Shown: positions 50,101-58,767 of the stretch, piece by piece
Layout: every line of letters begins with the position of its first letter
Numbering within the stretch: position 1 is the first letter of the stretch
Assembly (NCBI GenBank): GCA_008638375.1
Contig: CM018036.1
Span: 4,650,392 to 4,714,391, forward strand
Length of the DNA: 64,000 nt
Source: Nyssa sinensis
Lineage: Eukaryota > Streptophyta > Magnoliopsida > Cornales > Nyssaceae
Direction of reading: 5' to 3'
Notes under the pieces: model-generated
Database searches by the model: none
Told to the model about the DNA's origin: nothing
What the model saw: the letters and a program-made list of their open reading frames with translations, nothing else
Position numbers and translations under genes: made by a program

Positions 50101-53100
50101 CTTGATTGAAAAAACACCAGCCAAACCTCATGAATTTCAATTACAAGTACATATCTAAAAAGATAATACAGGACGTAGAGTGCCAAACAAATCAAGACAA
50201 AGCTACAAACAAAAGAAACCCAACATATCAAACGATGAAAATCCCATAAAAAAGCACACACATACACCTGGTAGCACCCCATTTATATAATCAACAAATA
50301 TGTTTAATCAACAGATTTATTTCCAATTTCAAACTCAAATCATCACATATCTACATCTGCAGATCGGCTTTACAGATTTACAAATCTGAAACCTAAAATA
50401 AAGATTCAAAATTGCAATACAGAAATTGGGTAGTATCAAGTGATATCGAAGTAAAGAATTTGAAGAAAACCATACGAATCTACCGAGAGACAAAGAAGAG
50501 AGAAATCTAGTTGTATTAGGAATCGAAAGCTCTCTAGTACTCCAAGGATATGGTGTCGATGCTTCAGAGGAAGTGAGAAAATCGTTACAGAAAAGAGAGA
50601 AATATGATGGCAGTGAGAGAAATTTCAATGCAAGAGGCAGAGGGTAAAGCGTGAGATTCAGAGAGACAACAAAGGATGAAGATGGTGTCAGCACCATTGA
50701 ATGTTCGTGAGCGAAGGTAGGGATTCAAAGAAACTGAAATACAAGATTTATATATCATAACCCGCTTATGACCCACATGTTAAATAAGACACGCAAATCC
50801 ATTTATTTTCGGGCGGGTTGGTGGGTTCAGATTACATTTGCCATCCTTACTCACAGCCATATTTGGTTGAGACAACATCCCTCCACAAAGCCTGATTCTC
50901 TACCCCAACCCTCCACAGCCATTTCCCCAATAGTGCTCTATTAAAAAACTTTAAATCTTTGAAACCCAAACCTCCCCAAACAATAGGAAGCCTCACCTTA
51001 TCCCAATGAACAATATGAATTTTCCTTTCACCTTTCTTTCCTTTCCAAGGAAGTCCCAGTAAAGCTTTTCCAACTACCTCTCTACCGACATTGGAAAGAA
51101 GGGCATATAATACATAGGTAAATTATTAATAAGAGAAACACTACCTCCTTTCGAGAGGTATTGCCTCTTCCAACCTGCCAAACAATGTTAGAACCCCTCC
51201 ACCACAATATCCCAAATAGCTGCAGATCTCACAAAAGCACCAAAAGGCAAACCCAAATAAGTAGAGGGAAAGGAACCCACATTACAATCTACACGCCATG
51301 CTAATTCCCCTGCCTCCCTCACCTTTCCCACTGGAATGATTTCACTTTTCAAGTCAACTCATGGTTCTATAATTCTATCACAATAGTTTCAGAGAAAGTA
51401 GAGTCGAATCACAATTCTGGAGTGGGACTACGAAGTAATAGAAGATTGCTGCACTTGCCAAAAGAGCAAAACAGAAGATGTCCACTTGATATTTTGTTTC
51501 ACTTATTAGGTTGTTTCTCATCATAAAAGACAAAATACCAACAAGCTTTCGGAAAAAAAAAGTCAAGAGTAAAGCTATTTCCAAAACAATAGATAAATAC
51601 TATTCTACAACAAATGTAACATTATACTGGCATTTATACAAGTATACAAAATATAGAATTTAACAAAGTAATTATAAACAAGATACTAACCAACTCCATC
51701 CAGGCGATATCTGAATCATAATAGTCATTTGAAAGGAATGCATCAGCCTTGCCATGTAACAACCTCTTCAAACTGCACAAGGCAAAAATGATCCTGTTAG
51801 AAGCACACGAACTGCCAGTTGTCCATGACTTCTAACAAATGAACTATAAACAAGAGGAATTCAACAAATACTATACCTAGGTGAACTGGTCAAGTCCCCT
51901 GCTTTATGCAGTAGTTCAGCAGCTTTAGCGAGGAAGGGTTTGTACTCTTGAGAGTAAGGAATGCTAAAAAGATCATGAGCAAACCCCACCAAATTATTAG
52001 TGCTACTTGCTGTATTGTTGGATAGGGATGTGTCCAAACTGAATTCACTAAGCCTTTTAATAACAGTGAAAAAGCCTGTTGCATCTTGTTGTTTATCCCC
52101 TATAAGACTGTCCTTCCATAATTCAAATTCCTACGACAATAGAGAGACTATCAGTCACTTAACAAGATTTAAAAAGGGAGAGAAAAGGGGGGGGGGGGGG
52201 GGGGGAGAGACCTATCAGTCCACACTGGAAACGAAATAAGATGAATTATAATAGACGGCTACTTTTGCAGATTTTGAGGCAAGATCACAAAAGCAGATTA
52301 AGTGGATGATATGTAAATTTCAAAACAAATATGTTTATGAAGCACATGATGAAACTTCCCATACCATTTTGTCCATATCTGGAGGATAGAAATTTGCACC
52401 AGGTGGTTTTCGCATAGGAAATGCAGCCCTGTATTCAAGCCCCTTCCACCCAGTTATCCGCTTTGTAGCTTCAGGAAGCAACTTAACAGCTGAGTCTGCA
52501 GTCGTTAAAAATGCCTCACTCTCATCAAGGCAGGACCTGTCAAGAGATAAATGGATTTAAATATACTACACATTTCCTTTACAGAAATAATGGACCATAT
52601 AAACAGAACAATAAAACTTCATTGTCGAAAGCAATTCAGAAATTTCAGCTTAAAACTTAGCTCCGACAAAGTCAAGAGCATTGAATTTAAATCCTTATGT
52701 GATGTTAATTAAAAAAAATTCTTCCCAATAACCTGCATATTCAGCAGCCCGATGTGACGTTGGGCATAATATATGCCTCTAGAAGCTACAATTAGGAAAA
52801 GGAGATAACCCATAATGCTGATGAAAATTTTAAGAAGACAGTATAAAATCAGAATGTACTCCAAAGTCCTAATTTCAAATGCTGCAATGAAATCTATCAG
52901 ATCTCAGAAGAGCAGGTTATGTTATTTTTTTTTGTATATAACTACATATAAAATAAAGCATTTGATATAATGGCTAAGTGCTAGATGTACATAATGAGTA
53001 TAATGGAAGTAATTTTATCTGCCTCTCAAATCGATTATGATGGACAAAATAGATCAAAACTTGGCAGTCAGGACGAGTGAAATGTCAGGTCAAAGAACTA

Positions 53101-56100
53101 AAGTGAAAAATATCATGATCAATATTCACCATCATAATCTAGAACGGCAAAAGCATTAGATGATGCATTTTATTCCCAGCAAGGTCAGGCAAAAACCTTT
53201 TGATTCTTTGATTTTTGTTACAAATATATAAAATACTAACCATAATAAATAGGATAGAAATAGATAACACATAAAAAATATATAAACATTTTTAGACATT
53301 TCAAAAGCATACTTAAACAATTTAGCTGAGAGATACATTAATGTTGCACTCATTAGTTTATACTAAAGCTGCATATGGAATTGCAAAAAATGACCTAAAC
53401 ATGCTTCTATCAAGAAACTTGGTCATATAACAAAAGGAGATGAAAAACAAACATGGTCAAAATTATTTAATACAAAAATAGCCAATGTAACAATGTTGGT
53501 CACTTAAAAAATTGAAGCAAAAAATAAAGAAACGATCATAAGCGTATAAAAGCAAAAAAGTTGCACCTTTTTATTCAGCCTTGGATACCCTTGATTAATG
53601 GTTTAGGCCTGAAGGTGTGTATTAGAACTGCATCACCTTGATGTTAGTCTCGAGGCAAGCCTCAAGAAATTCATTAAAACTATGCTTACCATGGATATGG
53701 AGTATATCAGACTGCTGAAGTTGAATATGTAGCCGTAAAATACTCAGATTATCAAGTGTGAGAATGCGGGTTTTTCGTACGAGAGCGGCCACTTCGCCCA
53801 AATAATGCCAAAGGTTAGGTTTATCTTTAATCTACTCCTCCTGACACCCCACATCAGTGGGACCAACACTAGGTCATTGCTTTGGCCTTTAGCTCCAGCC
53901 ACTTATGGTTGGACACATGCATCATGTTTTGCCATTTTATTCTATCTAGGGCCAAACTTTGGGCCTTTTGGCTAAGCAATATGGCACTACATCTTTTCTC
54001 ACTAACTCGGTATGTTCTTTTTTCCTTCCTTGCAACAACACTAACCTCAATCAGGGCACTCTTTTTCACCAGTGCAGTCTGCTTTTCTCTTTTCTAGTCC
54101 CCAATTGGTAATACCTCCATTATCTCACACAATTTGTCATTATGAAAAACCCATAGAAGATGTACCTTGAAAGGATATTTGGTAGCCTAAACATGTTTCT
54201 CAACAACTCTATCACTCAAATAGTCTTCTTCTTCCTTCTCCATTTCTTCCATTTTTCTCTTCCTTTTTTATTTTGATAAGTAAAATAATTTATAAAAGGT
54301 GCCCAAGGGGGGCAAACCCATAATTACAACCTAAGCGTAATTTTATTCTCTCTTCCTACAAACACCAATCTGCAAAAGCCTAAATGGTTCCATATAGTAG
54401 CGGACTGTTGGTAATCTTAGTAAATGCATGATTGGTGGAACAAAAACAATTTTTTTTGTAAGTAAAAAAAAAAATTAACTGACACTATCTTGATTGCATT
54501 AATTTGAATGGAAAAGTAACCACCTGCCAGTAGTGGAAAGAGTAGCAGCAGTATACCATACAATCCCAACAGTGCTAAGCATGGCAGTAAAGAAATTGCA
54601 TATGATGACAGCAAGTCTGCAAATAATGACTTGTAGGATTATAGCAGACAAAAGTAGCCAATTGACAAAACCTCCACATCACAAGTTTGGTAAAAGAAGT
54701 AAAATAATGTACTGACAAACAAGAATTAGTTGGAGGAAAAAAATAAGCATCCAACAATGCTCAAACAGCGCCAAATTCATCATAATAACTACTATAGTGA
54801 GCTGTCAGGGACAGAGACACAGCAGCCAGTGACAGTGGTTCACATAAGCTCCTAGTATAAAGGGCAGTTCAGTAAGCCTATGGGACCAACCACTGCTCTC
54901 TCTCCTCAGGTTTATTCTGGAGCTTTTACTGTAATTTTTATTAGAACCCAGTGTGCTGTGCTCTTCCAGTTTTAGATAGAGGCCGCAATGGCACAAAGAC
55001 AAGCTTAATCTAATTCAGCGCCAAAACATCAAGCCCATTAGTGACTTCTTTAGCTAGACAAAATAACCTCTATTTATTATGCGCTCAAATCAACCATCTG
55101 ACCTAATTATATCGAAAAAGAAAACTGTTATGAGTTCTTATTTTTACTTTACTATTTTCTATTATTTTGTTATTTTCTGGGATATACCAGAATATTTTAG
55201 TAAGGGTAATATTGTAATCTTTCCATATAATCTACATTGTATAAGATAATGGTGAGTGTATGTTGATGAAATAAGATAACGAAAGTTCTCTTCTATTTTC
55301 TTGTTTTCTCTCTCCTTCTTTAGGTGTCTTTCAACTTGGTATTAGAGCATCGATCAAGCCCCCGATTGTCTCAAAAATATTTTAGAAGACATCAGGAGAT
55401 TGAACAGTACCCAACGTCTTATTGACATAATGATCCGTACAGATGACATCATGTTAACCTCAGCATGACATCTTGTTGACCTCAGCATGACGTCATCCTT
55501 TTTCGACGGCCGATCACCTAAGCTGGTTTGTTTCTTCAAGCAGGTTCATATGGTATTTTTATGGAACTTTGTTGAAGCTATCTGATAGGGTTTACCAATT
55601 TTTGAATTTTTTTTTTATTATAGAAAACAGCCTCTCCTTTTTCAATCTGTTGATTCACAGCTTTTTCTGAGTTTTTGTTACATCAATCCTAACCTAAAAG
55701 GAATTTTCTTGGAGAAGCTCATGACCATTTGATGTGTTTTTGATTGAGAAAAGTGGAATATGGTCGTCAGCTGCCATGTTCTGCTAGTGGGAATGAGTTG
55801 CTATAGTGGGTCGGCGTGTAGTTCAAAGTTCAATGTTTTAGTTTTTGTGTGGCTCTTTGGTTGCTGCATTTGCCATGTTCTGCCTTTTTCTTCCTTTTTT
55901 TTTTCTTTTGTTGGTTACAAGGAGGCCGACGCCCAATGCAGGAACAGAAAAAGCTCTGGCCATTCCCACATGGATCTGCCCTGTGACTAGGGATCAGCTA
56001 TGATGGGGATTCTTATAAAATGTTTGCCAGTATCACAGGATAAAGCCAAGTTACCTACAAATTAGGAATGCCGCAACTTCACTCGCCTCGAATAGATGTG

Positions 56101-58723
56101 ATGTAGGGGTGTGGGGAACACTCTCCTACTTGCTTTGATACTCCAAATTTATGTATAGGATCAAATTATATCAAGATTTCACTCCTACAATTACTTATCT
56201 TATTCGTTGAGAAAATAATCCATGGGAAGGACTGATTTGAGGATGAGGAATTAGCATACCGACTCGCTTTCATCCTTCCCGTTCTTAGTCCAAGAGAAAC
56301 CTTTTTTTAGGAAGTGTTGCAACAAAGGAGGTAATTCGCAATTTCGAAATGGAATCTATTTTTGACTCTATTTAGAAATAGGAAAATCTAAAACAAAAAT
56401 AAAATCATAAATATAAATAAAAAAAATATAAATAAAATAAGGTGCGAAATGATACAAAAAAAAATCTGTTTGATTTTTTAGTCTATCTATAAGAGGAGAT
56501 CATATGAAAAATGTAACCGATTCTTTCGTTTCCTTGGGCCACTGGCCATCCGCCGGGAGTTTCGGGTTTAATACCGATATTTTAGCAACAAATCCAATAA
56601 ATCTAAGTGTAGTGCTTGGTGTATTGATCTTTTTTGGAAAGGGAGTGTGTGTGAGTTATTTATTTCAAGAATAAGTTGGATCCAACCAGCTGTACTTTTT
56701 CCATTATAACTTGGAAAGAAGGGTACACGACCTCGCGAATTACTTCTAAATAAATTAAGAAATCAAATATAAAGAGGAGCTAATTATTTGCATTTTATTT
56801 TCTTTATTGGTAGCTGAAGATTAATGGCAATAATAAGTTTTAGGGATAGAAAAAGGTGCAGAAAGCAGAAAAGGTTGGAGGATTTGATTCAAGAAAGAAG
56901 GCCAAAGTTCCAAAGGCTGTTTGGCTGGCTGTGAACACTACCCTCGTGACAGTAAATACTAAATTTGCTGATTATTATTATCGTTACTTTTTTTTGTGCC
57001 CGCGCATGCACTATGGTTGAATGATCGACAGAGGGATGGGCTGCACTTGTCAATAGGGTGTCAAGAGTAAAATGAAGAGTCCCTGGAACTGTTAAAAGGC
57101 TTTTCAAGGCATACAAGTGCAGGGGAAATAAATAAGAAGGAAGCAAAAGACAGAAAATCTAGAAATCACTCCTACAATCCCTTGAACATCAAACATAGGA
57201 CACAATCCTCAAAGTCATAATAAGTGGAAAATTTCTCTAAAACTGGTTCTCCATAAAATTTAAAGTGTACATCATATGTATAGGCTTGAAAGTAATTCTA
57301 ACTCTAATATGATTTGGACTTCATATTTAGAAATTTAAAAACTTTGACTAGTAAAACTCATGTAGATCTACTAAAGTCAACAAATAAAGGCCCAATGTCA
57401 AACCTGACCTAAAAGAAGAACCACGGATCCCTATTCCCTACTATAACCCACATCCTGCAAATTTAGAAATTGTCAAAATACACGTAATTCCTAAAATGTA
57501 TGAAAATATAACAGGAACTGACCAACAAGTAACCTAACACAAACTAAGGCTAAAACTTGATAATAAAGGTTCTGAAGTGGACCCTGTATTATAATTGAAC
57601 CAATTTCTAAAATTTCTCCCCTTTTTAAACTTGCTTTTCCTTGAGCTTTTTAAAGATACGTAGATATTCCACTCATTTGTTTTTATGTACAGAAATCTTT
57701 ATTGCCTTCGACTGGAGGAAGATTTTCAAATTTCCCAAATCATTACCATGACTGGGATATAGCTATTTGCAAAAGTTGATGATCAGTAAACTTCCCTCAT
57801 TTGCCAAATTTATTTTTTTCTTCTATTTATTAAAGTTATTTGGCAAAGCACTAAGGAGCAACCCAGCTGTGAGTACCTTTTGATTCCCACCTCCATACCC
57901 TTGTGTCATCAAGGAAAGAAGTTGATCTAATTCTTTGTTGACATTTATTTCTCTCATCCTTTGTTGACATTTGATCACCCTACCAAGGAAAGAAGTTGAT
58001 CTATTTCTCATTCACCAAATCTCTCCAAACTGATATTTAGTTTTGTTCTTCCATCTTTAATCACAAAACAAAGATCTATATCACTCCGTAAATAACTTAA
58101 AAATGAGATCACACCGTTTCATGTTGCTCTGCGTCCGATAAACAGAAGTCAGCTATAAAATCTAATGGATCAACCACCTTTCAGAAAATATGAAAATCAA
58201 TCTTCAATGAACTGTTTCTACACCACATATGCATATCATCCTTAAGTTTTGCCTTGTTTCCGACCCTGACTTTGTCCTAAGTAGTTGTATGCAGTTATAT
58301 TACCTTTACAAAACCCATACATGTATGTTGCTAACAACATCAACTCTAAAATCCAACTTCGAAAAAACATCAATTTCCATCAAATATCACAAGTGCATAA
58401 AATCATCACACCTCTAGATAATATTCAACTTAACGGTTTGCTTCATATCTTGTATGTTCTCTCCTTATATAGAGATTTATATGCATGCCAATTACACAAA
58501 AAACCTTTTATACACAAACAAACGTGTAGAGAGGACAGAAGGGAGAGAGATAAATAGATGAATTGATATATAGACAGCCTAAACAGCACTTTTCTGGGGA
58601 AAACTTACCATGGACTTTTATTAATCAAATAATACATCCACTTTAACTTGTCCAAATTAGATATCTCAGCATGCTCCTTCAACCAATCCCTTAAAGTTGG
58701 ATTGCTGTACCAAACCTGATTAA

Positions 58724-58767
<44 letters not shown>

